This document shows positions 1 through 8,937 of a stretch of DNA of 42,141 nt, piece by piece (position 1 is the first letter of the stretch; each line of letters opens with the position of its first letter). Source of the stretch: an uncultured Bacilli bacterium. Lineage in GTDB: Bacteria > Bacillota_I > Bacilli_A > RF39 > UBA660. The notes beneath the pieces were generated by a model. The model did not search any database. It had not been told where the DNA came from and saw only the letters and a list, made by a program, of their open reading frames with translations. The DNA is taken from assembly GCA_947632205.1 (NCBI GenBank), contig CANROK010000006.1, positions 1 to 42,141 of the forward strand, written 5' to 3'. The position numbers and the translations under genes were made by a program.

Positions 1-717
1 GATAAAAGATATTATGTTGATATAATAAAAAGCTTTTTAGAAAATGAAACAATATTAAATAAAGGTGATTTATATATTAAAAATAGTGTTGAATTATTTA
101 ATCGAGCAAATTCTGAGTATACCGCGACAAAATTAAAAAGTATATTAGAAAATCCTTATTTATTGTATCATGGTACTAACTATGAACCAGATTCTTTTAA
201 CTATGCTAATTTTTTAGCATATGTTGAACCAAGAATTATTAGTGATTATTTCTTTTGGCCAGAAATATTAATTGATGAATATTTTATTAAAGAAAAATTG
301 ACTGATTCATTTATCAATATTGCTGATGATTTAGAAAATGTTATTGATTTAATGGAAAGTATAGATATAATTGATGTTTATTTTAGTAAAAAAGATAATT
401 TTAAAACTTTTTTTAATCATATTTTTAATAAATATTTTGATACTTTTAATGAGAAAATAGCTTATTTACAATTATTATTTAGATTACTTTGCAAATATAA
501 TTTTGCTATTAATTTAGACGATTATGGAAATAATAATGCTTTAGAAGGAAATGAAATTAATAATTTTTCTTTGTTTATTAGATATTTTGTAAATATAGTT
601 CAAATAGATAATAGTACTAATCATAAAATGTTAGAAGATAATCTTAATGCAATTATTGATGAAAAGTTTGATAGTATAAATATATTTAGTAATAAACAAA
701 AAACATTAAAGAAATGA
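1..717 (+). CDS. Unrecognised protein, 5' end outside the window
   Basis: The reading frame is open from base 1 to the TGA at 715-717, so the gene begins before the window. A TTG at 163 has no ribosome binding site and is not needed as a start. The 238 visible residues are rich in Asn, Ile, Lys, Phe and Asp with no membrane segment or known motif. I do not recognise a family. The gene ends 15 bases before the next gene's ATG, on the same strand, so the two are probably co-transcribed. Both carry a similar short string (YNFAINLDD here, YEFAINLDK in the neighbour), which might reflect a distant relationship or chance. Confidence 0.75.
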   Translation, partial: DKRYYVDIIKSFLENETILNKGDLYIKNSVELFNRANSEYTATKLKSILENPYLLYHGTNYEPDSFNYANFLAYVEPRIISDYFFWPEILIDEYFIKEKLTDSFINIADDLENVIDLMESIDIIDVYFSKKDNFKTFFNHIFNKYFDTFNEKIAYLQLLFRLLCKYNFAINLDDYGNNNALEGNEINNFSLFIRYFVNIVQIDNSTNHKMLEDNLNAIIDEKFDSINIFSNKQKTLKK

Positions 718-732
718 TAAAGGGTGGTAATA

Positions 733-1461
733 ATGGAAAAAAAGATGGATGAAATAGAAAAAATACTTGTTAAAATACCTAAAGAAATGAAAAAAATTGA
801 TTTATCTAAAGAAGAAATTGAAGATATAGATACATTAGTTGAAATAGAAAAAGAAAGAAAATTTGTCATAGAAACTTTAGCATGTGTTAAAGGATTTGAT
901 TTAAAAAGTTTGGATAAATTAAACAGTTATGAGAAAAGTTTATTAAAAGATTTTTTAAATTTATATGCTTTAGGAGAAATAATTGAAAAAAATATTGGTT
1001 ATAAAGTAAATTGGACGAAAGATATTTCTTTAATAAGACAAGCATATTACTTAGAATTAGAAAAAATAACTTATTTTGATTTAGAATTAGAAGATTTATT
1101 AAAGGAATACAAAAAAATACTTGCAATTGATAATAGTTTTTATAATAATTTAATTTCTGATGATTTTAAAACATATCTTAAAGAAGTAACTGGTAAAGAT
1201 ATTTTAGATATTTTTCCTAAAAAAATGTATTATAATATTGAACAAGAATTAGGTGAATATGAATTTGCTATTAATTTAGATAAAATAATTGATAAACAAA
1301 AATTATTAGCATTATTTTTAATTAATTTAAATTATCCAGAAAATAGAGTTGCTATAATTACGGATTTAGATATTAATGTAATTAGAGATTTAAAAATTAT
1401 GTATCTTTTCTTCCAAAATGATTCTTTATTAGACAAGAATTTACTTAGAAAAAGAAGATAA
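733..1461 (+). CDS. Unrecognised soluble protein, 242 aa
   Basis: ATG at 733 is preceded by AGGGTGG at 721-727. An in-frame GTG at 724 lies inside that ribosome binding site and was rejected. The protein is acidic and Lys/Glu-rich, predicted largely helical, with no signal peptide or membrane segment. The end (residues 195-242) has a run of hydrophobic helix followed by a basic tail (LLRKRR). No catalytic motif is visible and I do not recognise the family. It follows the first gene closely and is followed by the promoter of the hisS T-box operon, so it is the last gene of the upstream unit. Confidence 0.75.
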   Translation: MEKKMDEIEKILVKIPKEMKKIDLSKEEIEDIDTLVEIEKERKFVIETLACVKGFDLKSLDKLNSYEKSLLKDFLNLYALGEIIEKNIGYKVNWTKDISLIRQAYYLELEKITYFDLELEDLLKEYKKILAIDNSFYNNLISDDFKTYLKEVTGKDILDIFPKKMYYNIEQELGEYEFAINLDKIIDKQKLLALFLINLNYPENRVAIITDLDINVIRDLKIMYLFFQNDSLLDKNLLRKRR

Positions 1462-1466
1462 GAATA

Positions 1467-1495
1467 TTGACTAAATAAATAAAAAGTAATAAAAT
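1467..1495 (+). promoter_or_regulatory. Sigma-A promoter of the hisS T-box operon
   Basis: TTGACT at 1467-1472 and TAAAAT at 1490-1495 are separated by 17 bp. Transcription would start near 1502, just before the structured T-box leader. The promoter lies immediately after the stop of the preceding gene. Confidence 0.75.
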
Positions 1496-1504
1496 ATTAA
1501 TATA

Positions 1505-1692
1505 TTTTCTATGGAAAGAGAAGTACTTATTATTAATAAGTTTAAAGCGAAGACGGATGGTGGAAAAGTCAAACATTAATAATTATAGGAAGACACTTTC
1601 AGAATTAGAAACGCATAAGCGATAAAAATTAAAGACCTAAGTAAGGTGGTACCGTGAGAATAATCGCCCTTATATCTAGGTCTTTTTATTTT
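1505..1692 (+). promoter_or_regulatory. T-box leader RNA controlling hisS-aspS-asnS-gatCAB
   Basis: The T-box sequence AAGGTGGTACCGTG lies at 1643-1656 and is preceded by a Stem I region with AGAGAAGTAC and a GAC-GGATGGTGG-GTC apical hairpin (about 1550-1570). The 3' strand of Stem I contains GAAGACACTT (about 1589-1598), which holds two overlapping possible specifier codons, GAC (Asp, 1592-1594) and CAC (His, 1594-1596). These match the first two genes of the operon. Known T-box mechanism: uncharged tRNA pairs with the specifier and, through its NCCA end, with the T-box bulge, stabilising the antiterminator and allowing read-through. Amino-acid shortage should therefore raise expression of the operon. 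Confidence 0.93.
1631..1692 (+). terminator. T-box intrinsic terminator
   Basis: AAAGACCTA (1631-1639) pairs with TAGGTCTTT (1677-1685), followed by a T-rich run to 1692. The 5' arm and the T-box sequence between the arms form the competing antiterminator, as in other T-box leaders. Confidence 0.85.
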
Positions 1693-1709
1693 AGAAAGAG
1701 GGAAATAAA

Positions 1710-2972
1710 ATGATAGCAAAACCAAAAGGAACAGTAGATATTACCGGAAGTGATGCCATACTTTGGGAGTATGTAAATTCAGTTGTGGCTACTATGTGTA
1801 GTGCTTATAATTATGAGTTTATTAGAACTCCTATATTTGAGGCAAGTGAGTTATTTCATCGAAGTGTTGGGGAATCATCTGATATTGTTAAAAAAGAAAC
1901 TTATGATTTTCAAGATAAAGGTGGAAGAAATATTACTCTAAGACCAGAGGGAACGGCTGGTGTTGTTCGTAGTTATATTGAAAATAAATTATATGCATCA
2001 CCAGATATAAAAAAATATTATTATAATGGGACAATGTATCGTTATGAAAGACCACAAAAAGGTAGGTTAAGAGAATTTACCCAATTTGGTGTCGAAGTTC
2101 TTGGGGGAAGTGACCCCATTATTGATGCTGAAGTTATTAGTTTACAATATCGTATTTTAGAAGCATTACATATTGGTAATTTACAAGTAAATATTAATTC
2201 CTTGGGAGATAATGAATCGAGAGATAATTATAAGAATGCTTTAGTTAAGTATTTAGAACCACATATTAATGATTTATGTGAAGATTGCAGGGAAAGATTT
2301 AAAACTAATCCTTTAAGAATACTTGATTGTAAAGTCGATAAAGATAGTGATATTTTAAAAAATGCCCCTAAAACAATTGATTATTTAAATAAAGAAAGTA
2401 AAGAAAGATTTGATACTGTTTTAAAATATTTGGGCTTACTTGATATTGATTATGAAGTAAATCCAAATATTGTAAGAGGTCTTGATTATTATGATCATAC
2501 TGTTTTTGAAATAGTATCTTTAGATAATGAAGAAACAAAAGCCAATGTTTTAGGAGGTGGAGGCCGCTATAATAAACTTATTAAAGAATTAGATGGTCCA
2601 GAATCTTATGGTATTGGTTTTGCTTGTGGGATGGATAGAGTAGTTGATACTTTAAAAGAAATAGAATTATATAAAGATGTTAAAAAAGATATTGAATGTT
2701 ATGTAATGTATGTATCTGAAGAAGAAAAATTATATGCTTTAGATATTACCCAAAATTTAAGATTAAATGGAATAGTTACAGAAACAAATAATTTAAATAA
2801 AGCATTAAAGGGTCAATTTAAAGAAGCAGACAGGTTAAATGCTAAATATTTAATTATATTAAATAATGAGGATTTACAAAAGGGTTTAGTTAATGTTAAA
2901 GATAATAGAACTAAAGAAGAAGAAAAAGTAGATATCGATGAATTAACTGAATATATCATTGGTAATTTATAG
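1710..2972 (+). CDS. hisS: Histidyl-tRNA synthetase
   Basis: Class II aminoacyl-tRNA synthetase that charges tRNA-His in the cytoplasm. The 420-aa length is normal for bacterial HisRS. Visible motifs are the N-terminal KPKGTVDI, motif 2 region RPEGTAGVVRSYIE followed by YRYERPQKGRLREFTQ, the histidine-binding GLDYYDHTVFEI, and GGGRYN with the motif 3 region GIGFACGMDR. The last ~90 residues form the anticodon-binding domain. ATG at 1710 is preceded by AAAGAGGG. It is the first gene after the T-box, and one candidate specifier (CAC) is a His codon, so it should be induced when charged tRNA-His falls. Confidence 0.97.
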   Translation: MIAKPKGTVDITGSDAILWEYVNSVVATMCSAYNYEFIRTPIFEASELFHRSVGESSDIVKKETYDFQDKGGRNITLRPEGTAGVVRSYIENKLYASPDIKKYYYNGTMYRYERPQKGRLREFTQFGVEVLGGSDPIIDAEVISLQYRILEALHIGNLQVNINSLGDNESRDNYKNALVKYLEPHINDLCEDCRERFKTNPLRILDCKVDKDSDILKNAPKTIDYLNKESKERFDTVLKYLGLLDIDYEVNPNIVRGLDYYDHTVFEIVSLDNEETKANVLGGGGRYNKLIKELDGPESYGIGFACGMDRVVDTLKEIELYKDVKKDIECYVMYVSEEEKLYALDITQNLRLNGIVTETNNLNKALKGQFKEADRLNAKYLIILNNEDLQKGLVNVKDNRTKEEEKVDIDELTEYIIGNL

Positions 2973-2981
2973 GAGTAAGCT

Positions 2982-4271
2982 ATGAAAAGAATATTAATAA
3001 ATGAATTAAAAGAAAATGAAATAAGTAAAATTAGTGGTTGGGCTACGACTATTAGAGACACTAAATATATGATATTTATTATTTTAAAAGATCGTAGTGG
3101 TTTTATCCAAGTGTCAATTGATAAAAATAATAATGCCGAAATAGTTAAGAAATTAGAAGGAATTCTAGCGAATAGTATTTTATCTTTTACAGGTAAAATG
3201 GTTAAAAGTGAATATGTTAAACAAGGTGGTAAAGAATTTTTACCTGATGATGTTTTGGTACTTAGTAGTGCCGAAAGTTTACCTATTGATGATACTGCTA
3301 ATATTGATACAAGAATGGATTATCGTTGGATTGATTTAAGATGCGAAAAAAATAATTTAATGTTATTATGCCAAGCAGCTTTAGTTGATGGGATGCGTTC
3401 TTATTTAGTAAGCAAAGATTTTACGGAAATTCATACGCCTAAACTTATTGGAGCAGCTTCTGAATCTGGTTCTTCCGTTTTTGAAGTTAAATATTTTGAT
3501 CGTACAGCATACTTGGCTCAAAGTCCACAATTTTATAAACAAATGGCAATGGCTAGTGGTTTAGAAAGAATATTTGAAATAGCCCCAGCTTTTAGAGCCG
3601 AAAATTCTAATACTAATCGTCATACGACAGAATTTACATCTTTCGATGTTGAGATGGCTTATATTGATTCTTATGAAGATGTTATGGATTTAGAAGAAGA
3701 TTTATTAATTGCTGGACTATCTAATGTTAAAAACTTATATGGTGATAAAATTAAAGAACTATTTAATGTTGATGTAATAGTTCCTACTAAACCATTTCCA
3801 AGAATTAGATTAGAAGATTTATACCAAGAGTTACATAAAAGATATAATTATGAAATACCAGAATTTGATGTTGGTGATATGAATGCTGAGGCAGAAAATT
3901 TAACTGGTAAGTTTGTGAAAGAAGTATATGGTCATGAATTTATTTTTGTAACTGATTTTGCTAAAACAAAAAGGGCCTTCTATCATATGAGAGAAAACGA
4001 TGTACCTCAAGGTTACGATTTAATTTGGAAGGGTACCGAAATTACAACTGGTGCTCAAAGAGAACATCGTTTTGAAGTATTAAGACGTCAAGCCGATGAA
4101 AAAGGATTAGGTAAAGATGTAGAATTTTATATGGAATTCTTTAAGTATGGTTGTCCTCCTCATGGTGGTTTTGCTATTGGTGTAGATAGGGTTAATATGT
4201 TATTATTAGAGCTACCTTCTTTAAAAGAAGAAATGTTCATATTCCGTGGTCCTAATAGATTGAACCCATAA
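2982..4271 (+). CDS. aspS: Aspartyl-tRNA synthetase, archaeal-type
   Basis: Charges tRNA-Asp. At 429 aa it lacks the ~150-residue insertion of the usual ~590-aa bacterial AspRS and instead matches the archaeal/eukaryotic type. It has an N-terminal OB-fold (GWATTIRD), then AQSPQFYKQMAMASGLERIF, motif 2 FRAENSNTNRHTTEF, and motif 3 GGFAIGVDRVNMLLLELP, ending RGPNRLNP. The position equivalent to Trp26 of discriminating archaeal AspRS (the residue two after GW) appears to be Thr. Whether it also charges tRNA-Asn cannot be settled by eye. ATG at 2982 has GGAG upstream and lies 9 bases after hisS. The overlapping GAC specifier would link it to tRNA-Asp supply. Confidence 0.95.
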   Translation: MKRILINELKENEISKISGWATTIRDTKYMIFIILKDRSGFIQVSIDKNNNAEIVKKLEGILANSILSFTGKMVKSEYVKQGGKEFLPDDVLVLSSAESLPIDDTANIDTRMDYRWIDLRCEKNNLMLLCQAALVDGMRSYLVSKDFTEIHTPKLIGAASESGSSVFEVKYFDRTAYLAQSPQFYKQMAMASGLERIFEIAPAFRAENSNTNRHTTEFTSFDVEMAYIDSYEDVMDLEEDLLIAGLSNVKNLYGDKIKELFNVDVIVPTKPFPRIRLEDLYQELHKRYNYEIPEFDVGDMNAEAENLTGKFVKEVYGHEFIFVTDFAKTKRAFYHMRENDVPQGYDLIWKGTEITTGAQREHRFEVLRRQADEKGLGKDVEFYMEFFKYGCPPHGGFAIGVDRVNMLLLELPSLKEEMFIFRGPNRLNP

Positions 4272-4292
4272 TATAAAGAAAGGAAAATTAAA

Positions 4293-5657
4293 ATGGATTT
4301 AAAAGATATATTAAAAGATAAAGATAAATATTTAGATAAAGAAGTATCTATATGTGGTTGGATTAGAAACCATCGTGATCAAAAGACATTTGGTTTTATT
4401 GATTTTTCTGATGGTACATGTCAAACACATTTACAAGTTGTATATGATGAAAAATTAAGTAACTTTGAAGAAGTTAAAAAATTACTTGTCGGTTGTGCCA
4501 TTAAAGTTACTGGTAAAATTATTAAATCAAAAGGAAATCAAGATATTGAAATGCAAGCAACAAGTATTGAATTACTTGGTAACTGTCCTGAAGATTATCC
4601 AATTCAACCAAAAAGACATACCAGAGAATTTTTAAGAGAACAAGCTTATTTAAGACCTAGAACTAATCTATTTCAAGCTGTTTTTAGAGTAAGAAGTATT
4701 GCTGCTTATGCCATTCATAAATATTTTCAAGAAAATGGTTATGTTTATTTTCATGCTCCTTTAATTACATCAAGTGATTGTGAAGGGGCTGGTGAAATGT
4801 TCCAAGTAACAACAATTCCTTTAGATAAAATAAAAGGTGATGTTGATTATTCTAAAGATTTCTTTGGAAAGATGACAAATCTTACAGTAAGCGGACAACT
4901 TGAAGCAGAAACATTTGCTCTAAGTTATAAAAAGACATATACATTTGGTCCAACTTTTAGAGCCGAAAATTCTAATACAAAAACACATGCATCTGAATTT
5001 TGGATGATTGAACCAGAAATTGCTTTCTGTGATTTAGAAGGTGATATGGATATAATGGAGAATATGCTAAAATATGTAGTTAAATATGTTTTAGATAATG
5101 CGAAAGAAGAAATGGAATTCTTTGATAAATTTGTTGAAAATGGTTTAATCGATAAATTAAATAAATTATTAAATAGCAATTTTACAAGAATTGATCATAA
5201 AGATGTTATTAAAATATTAAAAGAAGCCGATGTTAAATGGGAATTTGAACCAGAATATGGGGAAGATATTGCAAAAGAACATGAAAAATATATTACCGAA
5301 TATTTTAATGGACCAGTCTTTATTAAAAATTGGCCAAAAGATATTAAGGCCTTCTATATGAAACTTAACCCTGATAATGAAACAGTAGCTGCAGTTGATT
5401 TAGAAGTACCTGGTGCTGGTGAACTTATGGGTGGTAGTCAAAGAGAAGAAGATTATGATAAATTAGTTAGTAGAATGCAAGAACTTGGCATGAGTAGGGA
5501 AGGCCTTGAATGGTATTTAAATCTTCGTCGTTATGGTGGTTGTGTTCATTCCGGTTTTGGTATGGGCTTTGAAAGATTACTTATTTATCTAACTGGTGTT
5601 GATAATATTAGAGATGTTATTCCTTACCCAAGATGTCCAAAAACATGTGAATATTAA
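4293..5657 (+). CDS. asnS: Asparaginyl-tRNA synthetase
   Basis: Class IIb synthetase attaching asparagine directly to tRNA-Asn. The 454-aa protein has an N-terminal OB-fold (GWIRNHRDQKTFGFIDFSDG), motif 2 FRAENSNTKTHASEFWMIEP, and motif 3 GFGMGFERLLIYLTGVDNIR. It ends in the AsnRS-type PYPRCPKTCEY rather than the AspRS ending. Serine/Thr-poor linker residues 230-290 are helical. AAAGAAAGG precedes the ATG. Having AsnRS beside GatCAB means Asn-tRNA has a direct route, so GatCAB is probably needed mainly for Gln-tRNA-Gln. That is inferred from this window alone. Confidence 0.96.
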   Translation: MDLKDILKDKDKYLDKEVSICGWIRNHRDQKTFGFIDFSDGTCQTHLQVVYDEKLSNFEEVKKLLVGCAIKVTGKIIKSKGNQDIEMQATSIELLGNCPEDYPIQPKRHTREFLREQAYLRPRTNLFQAVFRVRSIAAYAIHKYFQENGYVYFHAPLITSSDCEGAGEMFQVTTIPLDKIKGDVDYSKDFFGKMTNLTVSGQLEAETFALSYKKTYTFGPTFRAENSNTKTHASEFWMIEPEIAFCDLEGDMDIMENMLKYVVKYVLDNAKEEMEFFDKFVENGLIDKLNKLLNSNFTRIDHKDVIKILKEADVKWEFEPEYGEDIAKEHEKYITEYFNGPVFIKNWPKDIKAFYMKLNPDNETVAAVDLEVPGAGELMGGSQREEDYDKLVSRMQELGMSREGLEWYLNLRRYGGCVHSGFGMGFERLLIYLTGVDNIRDVIPYPRCPKTCEY

Positions 5658-5666
5658 GAGGTCTTT

Positions 5667-5975
5667 ATGCGTAAATTTACAAAAGAAATGGTTGATTCAT
5701 ATGCTGATAAATTACTTATTGGACTAACAGAAGAAGAAAATAAATTAGTTTTGGATGAATTTGATATTATTGATAAAAATATGGAATTAATAACGAAAAT
5801 ACCTAATATAAGTGAAGTTCCACCAATGACCCATACATTAGATGATTTTACTTATGAACTTAGAGAAGATGAATATGAAGAAAGTATTAATATTGATGAT
5901 GCCCTAGCTAACTCAGATTCTACAGAAGGAAGACAAATAAAAGTACCTAATGTTGTTGAGGTGAGTAAAAAATGA
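5667..5975 (+). CDS. gatC: GatC, small subunit of Asp/Glu-tRNA amidotransferase
   Basis: A 102-aa protein whose length and pattern match GatC. It has an N-terminal helix (KEMVDSYADKLLIGLTEEE), then a segment with VPPMTH, and an acidic C-terminal half ending IKVPNVVEVSKK, where GatC proteins typically have FKVPRVLE. GatC wraps around GatA and stabilises the complex. It lies 9 bases after asnS with GAGGTC upstream of the ATG, and its TGA overlaps the gatA ATG (ATGA). Confidence 0.9.
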   Translation: MRKFTKEMVDSYADKLLIGLTEEENKLVLDEFDIIDKNMELITKIPNISEVPPMTHTLDDFTYELREDEYEESINIDDALANSDSTEGRQIKVPNVVEVSKK

Positions 5976-7432
5976 TGGATAAAAGTATTAAAGAGTTACA
6001 TGAACTATTAATAAATAATAAAGTAAGTAGTGATGATTTAGTTAAAGAAGCTTTAGCTAAATCTCACACTTTACAAGAAAAATGCAATGCTTTTGTTACT
6101 ATTTTGGATGATGCTAAAGGGGTATCTGTAAATGATAACTTACTTTCTGGTATTCCTTATGGTATAAAAGATAATTATTCGACAAAAGGAATACTTACAA
6201 CTGGTTCATCAAATACTTTAAAAGATTATGTTCCATTTTTTACAGCAACTGCTGTTAAAAACTTAGAAAAGTGTGGAGCAGTACCGGTTAATAAAACGGC
6301 TTTAGATGAGTTTGGTATGGGTGGAACTGGGACAACTTGTCATACGGGTAATGTATTAAATCCATGGAATCAAAAAAGAATGTGTGGAGGATCTTCATCA
6401 GGTAGTGCTTGTGCAGTAAGTGCAGGTGTTTATCCATATGCTTTAGGTAGTGATACCGGTGACTCTATTCGTAAGCCAGCTGCTTATTGTGGTATTGTTG
6501 GTTATAAACCTACTTATGGTATGATTTCAAGATATGGTTTATTTCCTTTTGCATCATCTTTAGACCATTGTGGTGTTTTAACAAGAAGGGTTGAAGATGC
6601 AGCTATTGTCGTAGATGCCATGAAAGGAAAAGATAAAAAAGATTTAACTAGTTTTGATTCTAGTAATATCCATCTATTAGATAGTTTAGATGGTAATGTT
6701 TCAGGTAAGAAATTATTTTATATAAAAGAAATAGTTGATTTCGCTAATTATCCAAATATTGATGATACTTTAAAGAAACATTTAGATAATTATTTTAAAA
6801 CTTTAGATAATTTAAAATCTTTAGGGGTTACTATTGACTCAGTAAGTATTGATAAAACCCTTCTTCAAGCAATTCCATCTGTTTATGTTTGTTTAAGTTG
6901 TGCTGAAGCCACAAGTAATATGTCTAATTTAACTGGTATTATCTTTGGACCAAGGGGTAAAGGTGATAATGTCATGGAAATTATTAAAGATCATCGTACT
7001 AAAGGATTTTCAACTCTTATTAAAAGAAGATTTGTAATTGGTTCTTATATCTTACAAAAAGAAAATCAAGAAAAATATTTTGTTAATGCCCAAAGAGTTA
7101 GAAGATTAATTGTTGATAAAATGAAAGAATTATTTAAAGAATATGATGGTCTTATTTTACCGGTTGGTACTGGTCCTGCTCCCTATATTGATGGTAGTGT
7201 AGACCATGTTAATAATAGTGATACAAGTATTCTAGAAGAACATTTACAAATTGGTAATTTTGGTGGTTTCCCATCTATTACTATACCTAATGGTTTTGTT
7301 GATAATCTACCTGTAGGTATCAATATTACTGGTAATTGTTATGATGATGCCAATATTTTAAATATTGCTTATGCTCTAGAGGGAACAATGAATTATAAAG
7401 GTCAAATAGCAAAGGAGGGTACTAATGAGTAA
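5972..7432 (+). CDS. gatA: GatA, glutaminase subunit of Asp/Glu-tRNA amidotransferase
   Basis: Amidase-signature enzyme that releases ammonia from glutamine for transamidation of Glu-tRNA-Gln or Asp-tRNA-Asn. The Ser-cisSer-Lys triad is present: Lys in YGIKDNYSTKG, and two serines in CGGSSSGSACAV and SDTGDSIRKPAAYCG. The usual GGSIR is GDSIR here, a conservative change next to the nucleophile. The 486-aa length is normal. Two adjacent ATGs (5972 and 5975) are possible starts, and the first gives the ATGA overlap with gatC. The 3' end overlaps gatB by 8 bases. Confidence 0.97.
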   Translation: MMDKSIKELHELLINNKVSSDDLVKEALAKSHTLQEKCNAFVTILDDAKGVSVNDNLLSGIPYGIKDNYSTKGILTTGSSNTLKDYVPFFTATAVKNLEKCGAVPVNKTALDEFGMGGTGTTCHTGNVLNPWNQKRMCGGSSSGSACAVSAGVYPYALGSDTGDSIRKPAAYCGIVGYKPTYGMISRYGLFPFASSLDHCGVLTRRVEDAAIVVDAMKGKDKKDLTSFDSSNIHLLDSLDGNVSGKKLFYIKEIVDFANYPNIDDTLKKHLDNYFKTLDNLKSLGVTIDSVSIDKTLLQAIPSVYVCLSCAEATSNMSNLTGIIFGPRGKGDNVMEIIKDHRTKGFSTLIKRRFVIGSYILQKENQEKYFVNAQRVRRLIVDKMKELFKEYDGLILPVGTGPAPYIDGSVDHVNNSDTSILEEHLQIGNFGGFPSITIPNGFVDNLPVGINITGNCYDDANILNIAYALEGTMNYKGQIAKEGTNE

Positions 7433-8855
7433 TTATAAAGCAGTTATTGGGTTAGAAATGCACTGCGAATTAAAAAGTAATTCAAAAGTATTCTCACCAG
7501 CTAAAAATGGTTATAGTGAAATACCTAACTTTAATATTTCCGAAATCGATATGGCTTTTCCTGGTATCTTACCATCAGTTAATAAAGAATCAGTAAGAAG
7601 TGCTATTATGGCTTCCTTAGTTTTAAATTGCAAGGTTCCCGAGTATATGTATTTTGATCGTAAAAATTATTATTATCCTGATTTACCTAAAGGTTATCAA
7701 ATTACGCAAATGCATGATCCAGTTGGTACAAATGGTAAAATTTTAATTGATATGGATGGATATACTAAAGAAGTTTTAATTCATGATATTCACTTAGAAG
7801 AAGATAGTGCTAGTTTAGATCATTATATTGATGCTTCTCTAATTGATTATAATAGAGCAGGTGTTCCTCTTTTAGAACTTGTTACAGAGCCATGTTTTAA
7901 TAATGCTGAAGAAGCAGTTGCCTTCCTAGAATATATGCGTCTTGTTTATAAATATTTGGGTATTAGCGATGCCGATACCAAAATGGGTCAAATTAGATGT
8001 GATGTTAATGTTTCTATTATGGATTATGATGCTAAAGAACTTGGTACCAAAGTCGAAATTAAAAATGTTAACTCATTTCAAAATGTTAAAGATGCCATTA
8101 ATTATGAAATAAAAAGACAATCAGAATTAAAGGATGAAGGCCGTTATAGTGAAGTTGAACAAGAGACAAGAAGATTTGATGAAGAAACTTTAACTACTGT
8201 AAGAATGCGTAATAAAGTTGATGCGATTGATTATAAATATTTTGTTGAACCAAATATTCCTAAATATAAAATAACTAACGAATGGATTGAAGAAATAAAA
8301 AAGAGTATTCCAATGTTACCTAGGGAAAGAAAGCAAAAATATATAAATGAATATGGTTTATCTGAATATGATACTAATATAATAATTAAAAATAAAGAAT
8401 ATGCTGATTATTTTGAAGAATGCTTAAATCTTGGCATGGATGCTAAAACTAGTGCCAATTATTTAATTGTTAATATTATTGCTTATTTAAATAAATTTAA
8501 TATGGAATTAAAAGATTTCTTTCTAAAGCCAAAGTATTTAAAAGAAATAATTGACGAACTAATAAAAGGTAATATTTCATCTAAACAAGCAAAAGAAATA
8601 TTTAATAAAGCTTTAGATGAAAATAAAGAACCAAAAGAATTTATAAGCAAAGAAAATAGTCAAATATCAGATGTAAATGAACTTAATAATATTATTGATA
8701 CTATTTTAAATAATAATCAATCGCAAATTGAATTATATAAAAATGGAAGAAGTAATATATTTGATTATTTTGTCGGTCAAGTAATGAAAGAAACAAGAGG
8801 TAAAGCTAATCCAACGATAGTAAAAGAGATATTAAATGACAAATTAAAGAACTGA
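7425..8855 (+). CDS. gatB: GatB, tRNA-binding/kinase subunit of Asp/Glu-tRNA amidotransferase
   Basis: GatB activates the side-chain carboxylate of mischarged tRNA and transfers ammonia to it. Family motifs seen are VIGLEMHCELKSNSKVFSP at the start, DRKNYYYPDLPKGYQITQ, HLEEDSASLDH, DYNRAGVPLLELVTEP, and a C-terminal helical tail domain ending MKETRGKANPTIVKEIL, where GatB proteins have VMKxTxGKANP. Length 476 aa is normal. A strong AAGGAGGG (about 7411-7418) precedes the ATG. The stop codon lies inside the terminator hairpin, so this is the last gene of the T-box operon. Confidence 0.97.
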   Translation: MSNYKAVIGLEMHCELKSNSKVFSPAKNGYSEIPNFNISEIDMAFPGILPSVNKESVRSAIMASLVLNCKVPEYMYFDRKNYYYPDLPKGYQITQMHDPVGTNGKILIDMDGYTKEVLIHDIHLEEDSASLDHYIDASLIDYNRAGVPLLELVTEPCFNNAEEAVAFLEYMRLVYKYLGISDADTKMGQIRCDVNVSIMDYDAKELGTKVEIKNVNSFQNVKDAINYEIKRQSELKDEGRYSEVEQETRRFDEETLTTVRMRNKVDAIDYKYFVEPNIPKYKITNEWIEEIKKSIPMLPRERKQKYINEYGLSEYDTNIIIKNKEYADYFEECLNLGMDAKTSANYLIVNIIAYLNKFNMELKDFFLKPKYLKEIIDELIKGNISSKQAKEIFNKALDENKEPKEFISKENSQISDVNELNNIIDTILNNNQSQIELYKNGRSNIFDYFVGQVMKETRGKANPTIVKEILNDKLKN

Positions 8856-8869
8856 TTAGTTCTTTTTTT
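8846..8869 (+). terminator. Intrinsic terminator of the hisS-gatB operon
   Basis: AAAGAACT (8846-8853) pairs with AGTTCTTT (8858-8865) around a GATT loop, followed by a run of T to 8869. It overlaps the gatB stop codon. Confidence 0.88.
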
Positions 8870-8884
8870 GTGAATAGTTTGATA

Positions 8885-8913
8885 TTGTTTTTTTCGATAT
8901 TTCGTGCTAGTAT
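8885..8913 (+). promoter_or_regulatory. Promoter, extended -10
   Basis: TTGTTT (8885-8890), 17 bp, TAGTAT (8908-8913), with an extended-10 TGC at 8905-8907. It directly precedes the gene at 8938. Confidence 0.6.
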
Positions 8914-8937
8914 ATTATCCACAAATAGGGGTGTTTT

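Noticed and set aside
163-165. TTG 163 as start of the first gene
   Set aside because: The frame is open to base 1 and there is no ribosome site at 163, so the gene most likely begins before the window.
621-869. Minus-strand open frames opposite conserved genes (for example 621-869, 2813-3061, 4925-5179, 17207-17428, 41728-42078)
   Set aside because: They mirror real genes, lack ribosome sites and have low-complexity Ser/Phe/Ile compositions typical of antisense frames in AT-rich DNA.
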